Shown here: one piece after another, positions 27,361-37,239 of the stretch
Position numbering within the stretch: position 1 is the stretch's first letter
How the letters are laid out: every line of letters starts with the position of its first letter
DNA from: Candidatus Nitrotoga sp. LAW
GTDB lineage: Bacteria > Pseudomonadota > Gammaproteobacteria > Burkholderiales > Gallionellaceae
Direction of reading: 5' to 3'
NCBI GenBank assembly: GCA_003402315.1
Contig: QFXI01000009.1
Location: 297,405 to 361,404, forward strand
Length of the DNA: 64,000 nt
Position numbers and translations under genes: made by a program
The notes under the pieces: model-generated
Told to the model about the DNA's origin: nothing
Databases searched by the model: none
What the model saw: the letters and a program-made list of their open reading frames with translations, nothing else

Positions 27361-28599
27361 TCATCGTTTAAACATCTCGATGGTTGGGAGTGGAAACACC
27401 AAATTTACGCCCTTATATTTATCATTTTCTTGGAAAAACTTTCTAAAATGCCATGGCAAAACGATCAGGTAATCCGGCTTTTGCGATAACAACTCTGCTT
27501 CTGGAATGATAGGGATCCATGTGCCTGGGGTATAACAGCCATACTTTTCTGGGTTAACCTCGCCAACAAACGAAATATCTTTTTCTGTCACTCCGCAGTA
27601 TTGCAACAGTACGTTTCCCTTTGTAGATGCGCCAAGTGCCGCGACAGTTTTATTTTCCGCATGAGCTGTTTTGATGAAAGCCAGTAAATCGTACTTCGTT
27701 TTAGCTGCACGTTCTGCAAATTTTTGATAAGGCACAAGCGTATCTAGCCCATTTGCCTGTTCACGATCAAGAATCTTCTTCACCAAAGGAGCTAGCGTTA
27801 AATCGTCATGCGATTTCGACACCGTAATTGAGAAACTGCCTCCATTAACTTCGTTGAACTCCACATCCACAATTTTGAAGCCCACTCTATCAGTCATCCA
27901 TTTAATCTGGCGCAGAGCATAAAACTCAACATGCTCATGACAAACTGTGTCATATGAATTCATCTCGAGCATAGTTGGCATATAGCTTTGTTCAAATACC
28001 CAAACTCCATCATCTGCAAGTATGTCATACACTTGTTGCATAAAGGCCGTTGGATCTTCTAGATCGTAGAACATTGAAAACGAAGTGACTACTTTTGCTT
28101 TTCGCTTTGGGAAATATTCTTTAACTAACGCTGAAGAAAAGAACTTAGGAATTAATTGAATGTGCGGTGGGTAGTAACTGTGAAATTTAATTCCCGTCGG
28201 ATCAATGCCTACCAGATCCGGCCCAGAAGCTGGATATGCCCGCAACGTAGTACTATCGTTACTGCCAATATCAATAACAAGATCGCCTTTGTGCAACTCA
28301 ACCTGCTTAAGAATTTTTTTTACCTTGTCATTAAGGTGGGCTACCATGCTGGCATTGAGACCGGAACGATAACCATAGTTCTCGCCATACATCTCATCAG
28401 AATTATAGGAATGCTCAAGCTGCAATAGCCCACAGACATCATTTCCCCCCATGCATTTCACCAAGCGCAATGGGCCAGTCGTGATTGCTGAACTTCTCTC
28501 ACGCGGAAATATTCCAGTCAGCATCTGCTCTCCCAAATCGAGCACAGGCTCCAGATGCTTATTGCCACAAATTCTGCATTTTTCAATTTTTGTGAACAC
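27361..28599 (-). CDS. SAM-dependent C-methyltransferase with N-terminal zinc-binding domain
   Basis: About 412 residues, with three parts: a zinc-type CRICGNKHLEPVLDLGEQ at the N-terminus, a SAM fold with VIDIGSNDSTTLRAY (about 106-120), and a C-terminal region with AALGASTKGNVLLQY and LVFPLPTIEMF. This is the plan of NDP-sugar C-3-methyltransferases (TylC3-like). It suggests a branched, C-methylated sugar in the glycan. I place the start at GTG 28599 because AGGGG lies just upstream and it avoids a 47-bp overlap with the next gene; the longer frame starts at 28656. Confidence 0.85.
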   Translation of the reverse strand: MFTKIEKCRICGNKHLEPVLDLGEQMLTGIFPRERSSAITTGPLRLVKCMGGNDVCGLLQLEHSYNSDEMYGENYGYRSGLNASMVAHLNDKVKKILKQVELHKGDLVIDIGSNDSTTLRAYPASGPDLVGIDPTGIKFHSYYPPHIQLIPKFFSSALVKEYFPKRKAKVVTSFSMFYDLEDPTAFMQQVYDILADDGVWVFEQSYMPTMLEMNSYDTVCHEHVEFYALRQIKWMTDRVGFKIVDVEFNEVNGGSFSITVSKSHDDLTLAPLVKKILDREQANGLDTLVPYQKFAERAAKTKYDLLAFIKTAHAENKTVAALGASTKGNVLLQYCGVTEKDISFVGEVNPEKYGCYTPGTWIPIIPEAELLSQKPDYLIVLPWHFRKFFQENDKYKGVNLVFPLPTIEMFKR

Positions 28600-28609
28600 T
28601 ATCTTACCC

Positions 28610-29587
28610 CTATCCTTTTGCGCGATTCTGCTCAATGAGCTTACGCAAATCGGCATCCACCATCATGCTTACCATCTCGTGAAACCCTACCTCAGGTATC
28701 CAACCAAGTTGATTTCTCACCTTCTTGGAGTTTCCCACTAACTGTACTGATTCAATGGGACGATATGAAGCAGAATCCTCTCGGATATAATCGCGATAAT
28801 CCAAATTGAAATGTTTAAAGGCGATTTCACACAGCTCTCGCACCGAGTGTGTTTCACCAGTGGCAACCACATAATCATCAGCATCCGGGTGCTGCAACAT
28901 CAGCCACATTGCTCGCACATAATCCCCCGCAAAGCCCCAATCACGGCGTGCATCAAGATTTCCCAAGTAAAGCTCATTCACTAGTCCCAGTTTAATCATC
29001 GCCACTGCATGTGTTATTTTCCTTGTTACAAAACCCAATCCACGGCGTGGACTCTCGTGATTAAACAAGATTGCCGAGCATCCATATAATCCATAGTGCT
29101 GGCGGTAAATCTGGATCATCGAATGTGCATAAAGTTTTGCGGCACCATATGGGGTACGGGGTCGAAACGGTGTTACTTCTGATTGAGGGCTTTCAAGTGC
29201 ATTACCAAACATTTCACTGGTCGATGCCTGACAGAAACGGATATTGGTATCCACTGCACGAATGGCATCTAGAATACGAGCAACCGCAAGCCCATTCACT
29301 TCTCCGATATCAACAGCATCATTGAACATTCCTGTCCCTGATGAATAGGCGGCCAGGTTATAAATCTCCGCTGGACGGTATTCAGTCAATATTTCTGTCA
29401 TTTGACATTGATCCAGCATATTCCATGCGACTAACTTAACACTCTGCATCAGTACTGTGGGGAGCGACTCTTTGGCATTTTGTATATTTCTAACTGCACC
29501 GACGACACAATAGCCTTTAGTAAGTAATAACTCCGCCAAATATGAGCCGTCTTGGCCTGTTATACCGATTATTAAGGCTATTTTCAT
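28610..29587 (-). CDS. GDP-mannose 4,6-dehydratase-like enzyme
   Basis: A 325-residue extended short-chain dehydrogenase starting MKIALIIGITGQDGSYLAEL, nearly the signature of GDP-mannose dehydratases, with STSEMFG (catalytic Thr/Glu region), YGAAK (Tyr, Lys), LFNHESPRRG and the GDP-contacting LGNLDARRDWGFAGDYVRAM. The usual YNLAAQSHV is replaced by YNLAAYSSGTGMF, so it is a divergent member. With manC upstream it could make GDP-4-keto-6-deoxymannose. The ATG at 29587 avoids overlap with the next gene; a longer frame begins at 29629. Confidence 0.87.
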   Translation of the reverse strand: MKIALIIGITGQDGSYLAELLLTKGYCVVGAVRNIQNAKESLPTVLMQSVKLVAWNMLDQCQMTEILTEYRPAEIYNLAAYSSGTGMFNDAVDIGEVNGLAVARILDAIRAVDTNIRFCQASTSEMFGNALESPQSEVTPFRPRTPYGAAKLYAHSMIQIYRQHYGLYGCSAILFNHESPRRGLGFVTRKITHAVAMIKLGLVNELYLGNLDARRDWGFAGDYVRAMWLMLQHPDADDYVVATGETHSVRELCEIAFKHFNLDYRDYIREDSASYRPIESVQLVGNSKKVRNQLGWIPEVGFHEMVSMMVDADLRKLIEQNRAKG

Positions 29588-29595
29588 AGTATATG

Positions 29596-30651
29596 TCAGA
29601 GAAATCGGGCCAAGAAGCGACTGGCCCATGTAGCATGCCGACTACGTGAAAGATCATAAAATCCTGAACGGGCATTTCTATTCATGCAAACACAATAAAG
29701 ACTGGCAAAGAAATTTGCAATGGTTGCGGGGAACATTGCAATTGCCATATACACCACACGAGACAAGCCTTGTGCCCTACCTGCCATAAAATGGTTGTAC
29801 TCGGATAGGGAATATCCCCCAATAGCTCTATATAAAATAAGCTTTTTAATTTCCCTCCACGGCTCTTTACAGCATGCAACAGACTTCGATTGATCCGAGA
29901 AATCAGGAAACGACCAAATCAACTGCGGCCATTTGAACATCCAAATTTCAAAACGACGGGATGTCCACATGGCATTGCCATAACGTATGATTATTAATGG
30001 ATCAGCAATAACTTTGACTTTGTTTATCGGCGGATGCTGAAAGATGACACCGACATGAATGAACAATGTTCCGTAATAAGTCGAACGGTCTCTCTCCATC
30101 CATAAATTACGTTTAATGACGACACCACCGATAAACGAAAGATAATTCGCCACATCGGAAAAAAAAGTTTCTCCATCCTTCATTGCATATTCTCGGTCAC
30201 TAGTAAACTGAAGAAAACGAGTTTTAAGTACCCTTGAAAAATCGATATTTCTTATTTCCGAATTTACAACAACGAGGTCAAATGCCCCATTGATAGACTC
30301 AAGAACACGAGGGATAGCCCTGGGACACAATAGATCATCATCGGTCATCAGCCAACAATACTCTCCCCTTGCATAGCCAACAGCCTTATCATAGTCACCG
30401 TCTACACCCGAATTTTCTTGCTCACGGAAATAACGAATTTCAGGATAACGCAACAAATACTGTGCCATCACTTCAGGCGTGTTATCCGGTGATGCACCAT
30501 CCACAATGACAAGCTCAACATCAGACACTATCTGACCAAGAATGGAATCCAGAGTCTCACCAATAAATTGCCCTCTGTTGTAGGTTGCAATGCAGATGGA
30601 TAATTTCGGAAATTTCATGTTGTCGTTAAGATGGTTAAAGTTATTGTTCAT
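29596..30651 (-). CDS. Glycosyltransferase family 2 (abequosyltransferase-like)
   Basis: A 351-residue GT-A enzyme with LSICIATYNRGQFIGETL, VIVDGASPDNTPEV and the metal motif WLMTDDDLLCP (about 110-120). The overall plan, with a long C-terminal part ending in a hydrophobic segment (MAIAMFPATIANFFASLY), resembles RfbV-like abequosyl transferases that use dideoxy or deoxy sugars. The donor is unknown. I keep the ATG at 30651; an in-frame ATG at 30618 precedes MKFPKLSIC and is possible. Confidence 0.83.
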   Translation of the reverse strand: MNNNFNHLNDNMKFPKLSICIATYNRGQFIGETLDSILGQIVSDVELVIVDGASPDNTPEVMAQYLLRYPEIRYFREQENSGVDGDYDKAVGYARGEYCWLMTDDDLLCPRAIPRVLESINGAFDLVVVNSEIRNIDFSRVLKTRFLQFTSDREYAMKDGETFFSDVANYLSFIGGVVIKRNLWMERDRSTYYGTLFIHVGVIFQHPPINKVKVIADPLIIIRYGNAMWTSRRFEIWMFKWPQLIWSFPDFSDQSKSVACCKEPWREIKKLILYRAIGGYSLSEYNHFMAGRAQGLSRVVYMAIAMFPATIANFFASLYCVCMNRNARSGFYDLSRSRHATWASRFLARFL

Positions 30652-30662
30652 TGTTCTTTTAA

Positions 30663-31754
30663 TTATTCAGGCAGAAGACCCTCATATAACGCGCGGTGCT
30701 TATCCGCAATTTGCCGCCATTCATCTCTGTCAATATCGGCATGATATTCCCGCCGTATTCCCGCATAAACAGCGAGAGCCCGCCTCATCTCTTGAATATC
30801 ATCCACTTTTGCGAAGTACACATTACGTTTTTTAACATAACCATGTTGGGTTAGCGATGTTGTTATTACAAATGCTCCATTCAATACCGCTCCATGAATC
30901 GAGGTATTCCATTCGCCGCCACCAGTTCGGAAAGGTAGAATTACCGCATCCGCAACTGCCAGCAACGCCGCCACATCAGCGGCAGGAAGAAAACCGGTGA
31001 TGATCACCTTTCCTGACCATGCTTCAGCCGAAGCTCGCCTCATAATTTCATGCCGACAAACCTCTTTCTCGGCAATTTCTCCTGCTATCACGATTTGGTC
31101 TGAAGCAGGATCAGCAATTTCAAATAACAACTCAACGCCCTTGTGGGGATATACGAAACCAAAAAAAACAATCAGCCGTTTCTGGTTTTTCAAATATTTT
31201 TTCTTTAAAGCATCCTTTTCCCGCTCGTCAAGATCAACGCGAGGAATAGCCGATGCATTAGGTATAAGCACGGTCTTTTTTTTCCATAAGGCCCAACGAA
31301 GATGCGGATGCAAATTTTTCTCATACTGTGAGCGTACAAACACCAACCCGCCAGGCACAATTGACTTTAAAAATAGTTTTGGCGCATTTCGCCTGCTATA
31401 CCCTTCATGCCAAGTCTGCACAACCTTTTTTCCCATCAAGAAGGAAATCATCGGCAACACCCAAGGCAATAAACCATTGTTATAACCTTGAGTTGGATAT
31501 TGAACGTGCACAATATCTGGCGACCAATACAAGATGATTTTTATGACCTTAACTGCTTCAAAAAGACTCCAATTCCTGGTAACAGGAAAAACTTCAATCC
31601 CAGCGGTCTTACCCGTCGCCCCGCCAGAAATACTTGTAAGTACGCCAACATGGATTTCTGGATCAACAGCGAGTGCTTGCGCCAAATTATAAGTGTAGTC
31701 GCCAACACCACATTTCATTGGCGGGAAGGAACCTGTAACTAGCAACACACGCAT
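30663..31754 (-). CDS. Glycosyltransferase family 4
   Basis: A 363-residue GT-B enzyme starting MRVLLVTGSFPPMKCGVGDYTYNLA (donor-independent N-terminal Rossmann start), with VHVQYPTQG, KRLIVFFGFVYPHKGVELLF (start of the C-terminal Rossmann domain) and AVILPFRTGGGEWNTSIHGAV in the donor site, where the usual EG(F/M)G is replaced. The ATG at 31754 lies 2 bp after the methyltransferase stop; a longer frame from 31811 would overlap that gene. Donor sugar unknown. Confidence 0.87.
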   Translation of the reverse strand: MRVLLVTGSFPPMKCGVGDYTYNLAQALAVDPEIHVGVLTSISGGATGKTAGIEVFPVTRNWSLFEAVKVIKIILYWSPDIVHVQYPTQGYNNGLLPWVLPMISFLMGKKVVQTWHEGYSRRNAPKLFLKSIVPGGLVFVRSQYEKNLHPHLRWALWKKKTVLIPNASAIPRVDLDEREKDALKKKYLKNQKRLIVFFGFVYPHKGVELLFEIADPASDQIVIAGEIAEKEVCRHEIMRRASAEAWSGKVIITGFLPAADVAALLAVADAVILPFRTGGGEWNTSIHGAVLNGAFVITTSLTQHGYVKKRNVYFAKVDDIQEMRRALAVYAGIRREYHADIDRDEWRQIADKHRALYEGLLPE

Positions 31755-31756
31755 AT

Positions 31757-32470
31757 TCAGGCCGATTTTGTAAGCACCAACCATCCAAAAGTGTACTGCT
31801 TCCCTGCGCAATCAATAGGTTTATCTTTACCCTCATACATCATCTCGCCGACCGGATATAATCCATAGCCAGCTGCTTCAGTGACGAAATTTCTGATTTC
31901 ATCCTTTGAAAAAATCTTCCAATCCATGCCAAAAAAATTTTGGCCGGTCGTATCAATTTTCTTTGACCAATAATCAAACGACGCAATAAAATAACCACCC
32001 GGGTTTAAAAGACGTGACATCTCTTTCAATAACGATTGACCATCAAAACCATGTTCCATTACCGAGATCGATGTAATTGCCCGGAATGAAGCATCTTCAA
32101 ATTTTGTGTGCATAAAATCGGTAATTTCATAATGGATATCATTTTGATACGGCATTTTCTGCAAATTAGGATTTAGATCGGCGCCTGTTAAATTTGAATA
32201 ACCTAATTTGTGTAGCGCAACGATAACCTCTGATGCGTAACACCCAATATCAAGTATCGGCTCATTTTTTTTTACATTACTCTCAAGAAAATTTAGAGTG
32301 GCGAGTACATCCCAACTCTTCACCATATCTCCCATCGCCACCCCGCGCACCAGCCCAAGCTTTCTCATTAGAGACCGCAAGGGTGATTCGACAAGAGACA
32401 CCCCTTTGTTTACCAATACTTGACGTGCTTTGTTTATTTGCAATTTATTTTGCAAAACCTCCATAATCAT
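31757..32470 (-). CDS. Class I SAM-dependent methyltransferase
   Basis: About 237 residues with EPILDIGCYASEVIVALHKLGY (motif I, DIGC), TGADLN, SISVMEHG and LLNPGGYFIASFDY (motif post-III). It probably methylates a sugar or the chain end of the glycan. The start at ATG 32470 is set by AAGGAG 6 nt upstream, inside the last codons of the flippase gene; the two genes share the A of TGATG, so they are translationally coupled. A GTG one codon up is the alternative. Confidence 0.82.
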   Translation of the reverse strand: MIMEVLQNKLQINKARQVLVNKGVSLVESPLRSLMRKLGLVRGVAMGDMVKSWDVLATLNFLESNVKKNEPILDIGCYASEVIVALHKLGYSNLTGADLNPNLQKMPYQNDIHYEITDFMHTKFEDASFRAITSISVMEHGFDGQSLLKEMSRLLNPGGYFIASFDYWSKKIDTTGQNFFGMDWKIFSKDEIRNFVTEAAGYGLYPVGEMMYEGKDKPIDCAGKQYTFGWLVLTKSA

Positions 32471-34035
32471 CACAATCTCCTTCTAAGTACTTTATTAACT
32501 TTTATCTCAATCATGGGGGGCTCTTTTATCTCGATCATGGGGGGCTCAGCAGAAAAAAAGTTGTTTTGCACAGCAAACCTTAAACGCGGTGAAAATAAAA
32601 TAACTAACAAAAAAGCAAAAAATGCCAATCCACTTCCAATAAATAATTCCATGTTGTTAGGATACCCCCACTCGCGGACTTCGCCCCCCACAATTCCTAC
32701 CACCAACAGTGACAAACAAAGTGGCATTCCAACATCCCATAATAACCACTTCAACCCAAGCCCTTTTAATAATGTCTTGTGCGTGAGCCATGTACCCATT
32801 AATAGGTATATACCGCTTGATAGTGCCCACGCTGTAGCTCCACCAAGAACCCCGAACTGCGTAGCAAGCACAATGGTCATCGGTATCATAATGATTACCA
32901 ATATGACATTAATCATAAGTGGTAAGCGCGTCATGCCAAAAGCTAATTGCAAAGCATAAGGAAAATGCATAGCTCCATTTAACGCAGTACCGATCAAGAG
33001 TAACGCGACTATCGGAGCCATGCTCGACGCAAATGACAAGTTTCCCGTCCACAAAGAAAGTATTTCTTCAGCAAAAACAGCGATAGCCGTTGCTATTGGA
33101 AAGAGGACTGCTGAAAGCAAACGAGTTCCTGACCGATACAACTCAATCAACTTGTCGGTATCTCCAGTAACGACAAGCGCGGACAGACGCGGGTAAATCA
33201 CATTAAAAGTAGGCGTAAGTAATACATACAAACCATTTGCAACTACCCCTGCTAGTGCATAACGTCCAAAATCTTCCAAACTAAGTATTCTACTTAACAG
33301 CACCTTGTCCAATTGCATCAGGATAACTCCCGAAACTGCAACCCCGCTCATACCCGCAGAAAAACGCCATATCTGTTTCAGCTTATCAATATTGAATCGT
33401 CTATCCTTTAATCGCCCTATTACCCGCCATGCTGCCCACCGCATGGTTGCCGCATAAACGAGTCCGACCCCAGCCTGCCAAATAAAAAAAACCTCAATTG
33501 TCGGTGCTACAAAGGCAAGCACCACTACGGCGCCCAAACTTCCTAGCGTCACCATCGCAATATTGATCCCGCTCGATATTGTCAAGCGTTGCGCCCCTAT
33601 CAAGGCACCTTGATATAGTCCAATTGGCCAGCGGCATGCAACAACTAGCCCCATCAATATTACGGCATGCTCAATGGTTTGCTGTGAAAGATATTTGGAT
33701 TGTAGCCAGTGCTCGGTAATCAATGGAGCCAATGACACAATCAGCAAAGAAATTACTCCAGCCATTCCCCAATAAACGATGGCAAGAGTATGTAGCAACT
33801 TGCCTGCTTCCTCTAAACTTCCCGATGCAGAATGTCGTGCGACCTCGCGGTTAATAGTCGGAGCTAATCCCATATCAAGAAGGGAAAGCAATGCCTGCGT
33901 CGTCACAAAGAAGCCGATCAAACCATAGGCTTCTATTCCGAGGTATTTAAGATAAAAGGGAACGACTGCCAAGCCGATCAGTGCCGACCAGATCGAATTT
34001 GCTAATCCTGCAAGTAGGTTTCCACTCAGCCTCAT
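32470..34035 (-). CDS. wzx: Polysaccharide flippase, Wzx/MATE-like (O-antigen export)
   Basis: The 521-residue protein has about 12-14 membrane helices, starting NLLAGLANSIWSALIGLAVVPFY, with YGLIGFFVTTQALLSLLDMGL and the R-E-x-A region NREVARHS typical of the RfbX/Wzx family. It would flip undecaprenyl-linked glycan units to the periplasm. Its C-terminal tail is odd: EPPMIEIK occurs twice in tandem before NKVLRRRL, from a 24-bp duplication (32500-32547). The gene is coupled to the methyltransferase downstream. No Wzy polymerase gene was found in the window. Confidence 0.9.
   Translation of the reverse strand: MRLSGNLLAGLANSIWSALIGLAVVPFYLKYLGIEAYGLIGFFVTTQALLSLLDMGLAPTINREVARHSASGSLEEAGKLLHTLAIVYWGMAGVISLLIVSLAPLITEHWLQSKYLSQQTIEHAVILMGLVVACRWPIGLYQGALIGAQRLTISSGINIAMVTLGSLGAVVVLAFVAPTIEVFFIWQAGVGLVYAATMRWAAWRVIGRLKDRRFNIDKLKQIWRFSAGMSGVAVSGVILMQLDKVLLSRILSLEDFGRYALAGVVANGLYVLLTPTFNVIYPRLSALVVTGDTDKLIELYRSGTRLLSAVLFPIATAIAVFAEEILSLWTGNLSFASSMAPIVALLLIGTALNGAMHFPYALQLAFGMTRLPLMINVILVIIMIPMTIVLATQFGVLGGATAWALSSGIYLLMGTWLTHKTLLKGLGLKWLLWDVGMPLCLSLLVVGIVGGEVREWGYPNNMELFIGSGLAFFAFLLVILFSPRLRFAVQNNFFSAEPPMIEIKEPPMIEIKVNKVLRRRL
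32500..32547. repeat. 24-bp tandem duplication in the wzx tail
   Basis: Two adjacent 24-bp units (32500-32523 and 32524-32547) differ by one base. They encode EPPMIEIK twice near the C-terminus of the flippase. The phase is kept, so the protein only gains eight residues. It is probably a recent slippage or recombination event. Confidence 0.85.
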
Positions 34036-34113
34036 TATGCGGGGGAATTCATGAGAGTCGTGTCGTTAGGATGCCCATTGAATCGTACTGCCAACCCAGC
34101 TGCGACGATCCAC

Positions 34114-34130
34114 AATTCAAGTCTTGAATT
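34114..34130. repeat. Palindrome AATTCAAG-T-CTTGAATT upstream of wzx
   Basis: Perfect 8-bp arms flank a single central base. Further TTCAAG copies follow within 40 bp (near 34129, 34148 and 34155). It lies about 80 bp upstream of the wzx start, in the 215-bp gap between ugd and wzx. It could be an operator or a cruciform-forming spot; no promoter was recognised next to it. Confidence 0.5.
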
Positions 34131-34250
34131 CAAGAGGCAAAGGGCAAAAAATTCAAGGTTCAAGGCTAGAGGCACATGACGAGATTTATGAGCGCAGTTT
34201 TTTATATTTATTTTTTATTTATGTATTTCATATTTAAAATCAATTCCCAT

Positions 34251-35573
34251 TTAACGACCAATGGGAAAATATTCCAGTCCGTGTGCACTTACCATAGCCA
34301 ATTCATACAAGCTACGGCCATCGAATATCAATGGGGTTTTAAGCTTGGCTTTGATTATTGCGAAGTCCGGATTGCGGAATTCTTTCCACTCAGTGACAAT
34401 AACTAATGCATCCGCATCCTTACAGGCTGTGAACGGATTGTCTGCGTAAGAAATCCTGGGGTCATTACCAAATATTCGTTGCGCTTCGGACATAGCTACC
34501 GGGTCATAGGCAGTGACGGTGGCGCCTGCCTCTAATAAATCTAAAATCAGCTTGCGACTCGGGGCGTCACGCATGTCATCAGTATTGGGCTTAAAAGCAA
34601 GACCCCAAACGGCAAAGTTTTTTCCAAGGAGATCAGTACCAAATCGGGCCTTTATTTTGTTCGTGAGGACTTCTTTTTGTGCATCGTTGGCGGCTTCTAC
34701 GGCATTAAGTACTTTGAGGGTGATGCCGGCATCGTCATTGGCAGTTTTGATGAGTGCTTTTACATCTTTGGGGAAGCAGGATCCCCCATAACCGCAACCC
34801 GAATAAAGAAAATGGTAACCGATGCGGGTATCAGAACCAATACCTAGCCTTACCATTTCAATGTCGGCACCAAGTTTTTCCGCAACATTGGCCAGTTCGT
34901 TCATGAAACTAATGCGGGTGGCAAGCATGGCATTGGCGGCATATTTAGTAAGTTCGGCACTTTTGACATCCATGACGATAATACGGTCATGGTTACGATT
35001 AAATGGGGCATATAATTCCCGCAACTGTTGGATGGCATGTATATCATCGCCGCCAATGACAATACGATCCGGGCGCATGAAATCTTCAATCGCCGCGCCT
35101 TCTTTAAGGAACTCAGGGTTAGATATGACGCTATAATTAAGCTTAATGTCACGCTTTTGCAATTCTTCCGCGATAACTGCGCTTACCTTATTGGCTGTAC
35201 CGATCGGAACCGTACTTTTATCAACAAATATTTTATCTTCGGTCATACGGCTACCGATATTTCTGGCTGCTGCCAAAACATATTGCAGGTCGGCGGAGCC
35301 GTCTTCATCGGGAGGTGTGCCGACGGCAATGAACTGGATACGGGCATGAGCAACAGCACGGTTTATGTCTGTGGTGAAACCGAGGCGGCCAGCTGCAACG
35401 TTGCGCCGCACAATATCGGTCAAACCAGGCTCATGGATAGGGATGTCGCCATTTTCCAAAATGCGTATCTTTTCTGGGTCAAGATCGAGGCACAGAACAT
35501 GGTTACCAACCTCTGCAAGGCATGCACCGCTAACTAGACCCACATACCCAGTTCCTACTATTGTGACTCTCAA
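34251..35573 (-). CDS. ugd: UDP-glucose 6-dehydrogenase
   Basis: Ugd oxidises UDP-glucose to UDP-glucuronate in two NAD-dependent steps. The 440-residue protein has [19 protein letters not shown] at the N-terminus (NAD fold), the catalytic cysteine in [16 protein letters not shown] (about 255-270) and [20 protein letters not shown] in the C-terminal UDP-binding domain. UDP-glucuronate or a product of it could be a glycan component. It is transcribed towards wzx but separated by 215 bp, and diverges from manC. Confidence 0.96.
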   Translation of the reverse strand: MRVTIVGTGYVGLVSGACLAEVGNHVLCLDLDPEKIRILENGDIPIHEPGLTDIVRRNVAAGRLGFTTDINRAVAHARIQFIAVGTPPDEDGSADLQYVLAAARNIGSRMTEDKIFVDKSTVPIGTANKVSAVIAEELQKRDIKLNYSVISNPEFLKEGAAIEDFMRPDRIVIGGDDIHAIQQLRELYAPFNRNHDRIIVMDVKSAELTKYAANAMLATRISFMNELANVAEKLGADIEMVRLGIGSDTRIGYHFLYSGCGYGGSCFPKDVKALIKTANDDAGITLKVLNAVEAANDAQKEVLTNKIKARFGTDLLGKNFAVWGLAFKPNTDDMRDAPSRKLILDLLEAGATVTAYDPVAMSEAQRIFGNDPRISYADNPFTACKDADALVIVTEWKEFRNPDFAIIKAKLKTPLIFDGRSLYELAMVSAHGLEYFPIGR

Positions 35574-35766
35574 ACGTTATCTCCGATATACAGCCTGTGT
35601 AGAGTTTTGTTGTGACCTTAATAACCCTTAGCTCAGGAGAAAATCTGCTAACCGGGCACCGTTTATCCAATGATGCCAGTAATCAACGCTACTTCGCTCA
35701 TTAAGCAACTTGCATAAAGATTGCAGTGCGCAAGATATCCCATTCCTTGCATATTGGATTACGGAT

Positions 35767-35772
35767 TATAAT
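35767..35772 (+). promoter_or_regulatory. -10 box TATAAT upstream of manC
   Basis: A perfect TATAAT lies 52 bp before the chosen manC start at 35824. No good -35 at 17 bp is present (TTCCTT at 18 bp is the best), so this promoter may be weak or activator-dependent. It supports the inner start codon over the long frame from 35710, whose first codons would precede the transcript. Confidence 0.4.
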
Positions 35773-35823
35773 TCAAGCTGCGTATCTCAAGAAATGTTTG
35801 TCATCAACCTGTTGAAAGTCGCT

Positions 35824-37239
35824 ATGCTCTATCCCGTTATTTTGTCTGGGGGTTCTGGCACCCGTTTGTGGCCATTATCCCGAGCAGCTCTGCCTAAGCA
35901 GTTTTTGCCGCTGATTTCCGAACACACATTATTTCAAGAAACATTGTTGCGCCTTAAGAACTTTCCCAGCATAGCTGCGCCATTAGTGATCTGTAACAAT
36001 GAACATCGCTTTCTCGTTGCCGAACAGTTACGTGCCGTTAACATTGATCCTTTATTGCAAGTGCTTGAGCCATTAGGTCGCAATACTGCACCTGCGGTAG
36101 CAATTGCCGCACTCGCCGCATTAGCTAGAGACGCCCAGGCAGTTTTGTTGGTATTGCCTGCAGATCACTTAATTCAGGATATCGCGGGCTTTCATGCGGC
36201 GATTCAAACAGCATTCGCATTAGCGCAACAAGATAAGCTGGTGACCTTCGGTATCACACCCAATGAACCTGCTACAGGATTCGGCTACATTGAACGCGGT
36301 GCAATATTAGAATCCGGTGAGCACAGTTTTGAGGTGGCGCGTTTTGTGGAAAAACCAGATTTGGATACGGCTAAACAGTTCGTGGCTTCAGGAAGATTTT
36401 TTTGGAACAGCGGCATGTTCGTATTTAAGGCATCCGTCTACCTGAATGAGTTGCAACGCTACCGCCCGGACATTTCTCAAGCTGCACATCAAGCATGGCA
36501 ACATAGCACACATGATCTGGATTTTTGCCGTCTGGATGAAAAATCTTTTGCCTCTTGCCCATCGGATTCTATCGATTATGCCGTAATGGAACACACTCAG
36601 GCAGCAGCTATGGTAACCGTGGATATCGGCTGGAACGACATCGGTTCATGGTCATCTCTCTACGGCGTCAGCGCACAAGATAAGCAAGGCAATGCATTGC
36701 GTGGCGATGTTTATACCGCAGAAACTACACAAACTTATGTTCGCGCAGAAAGCCGCATGGTGGCAGCTATCGGGGTACAGGATTTAATCATTGTAGAAAC
36801 TGCTGATGCAGTATTGGTAATGCATAAGGACTTTGCACAAGATGTAAAACATACCGTGGAATATCTTAAGCAGGCCGAACGCACCGAACATCTGATTCAC
36901 CGTCGTGTCTATCGTCCTTGGGGCTATTATGAAGGTATCGATATAGGCGAACGATTCCAGGCCAAGCGCATTATGGTGAAACCCGGTGCAAAATTGTCTT
37001 TACAAAAGCACCATCATCGCGCCGAACATTGGGTTGTGGTTTCAGGTTATGCCAAAGTAACCCGTGGCGAGGATATTCTACTGCTACAAGAAGACCAATC
37101 CACTTATATTCCTATTGGCATGAAACATCGCCTGGAAAACATCGGCACAGGATCGCTTTATCTGATTGAAGTCCAGTCTGGCTCTTATCTCGGCGAAGAT
37201 GATATTGTGCGGTTTGACGATGATTATAAACGTAGCTAA
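35824..37239 (+). CDS. manC: Mannose-1-phosphate guanylyltransferase / mannose-6-phosphate isomerase
   Basis: A bifunctional type II enzyme of 471 residues. The N-terminal nucleotidyltransferase starts MLYPVILSGGSGTRLWPLSR and has PKQFLPL and RFVEKPDLDTAK. The C-terminal cupin isomerase domain carries PWGYYEGIDIGERFQ and LSLQKHHHRAEHWVVVSG with clustered metal-binding histidines. It makes GDP-mannose. The ATG at 35824 is chosen because it starts the conserved motif and follows a -10 box; the 38-residue upstream extension has no family support. The gene diverges from ugd. Confidence 0.94.
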   Translation: MLYPVILSGGSGTRLWPLSRAALPKQFLPLISEHTLFQETLLRLKNFPSIAAPLVICNNEHRFLVAEQLRAVNIDPLLQVLEPLGRNTAPAVAIAALAALARDAQAVLLVLPADHLIQDIAGFHAAIQTAFALAQQDKLVTFGITPNEPATGFGYIERGAILESGEHSFEVARFVEKPDLDTAKQFVASGRFFWNSGMFVFKASVYLNELQRYRPDISQAAHQAWQHSTHDLDFCRLDEKSFASCPSDSIDYAVMEHTQAAAMVTVDIGWNDIGSWSSLYGVSAQDKQGNALRGDVYTAETTQTYVRAESRMVAAIGVQDLIIVETADAVLVMHKDFAQDVKHTVEYLKQAERTEHLIHRRVYRPWGYYEGIDIGERFQAKRIMVKPGAKLSLQKHHHRAEHWVVVSGYAKVTRGEDILLLQEDQSTYIPIGMKHRLENIGTGSLYLIEVQSGSYLGEDDIVRFDDDYKRS

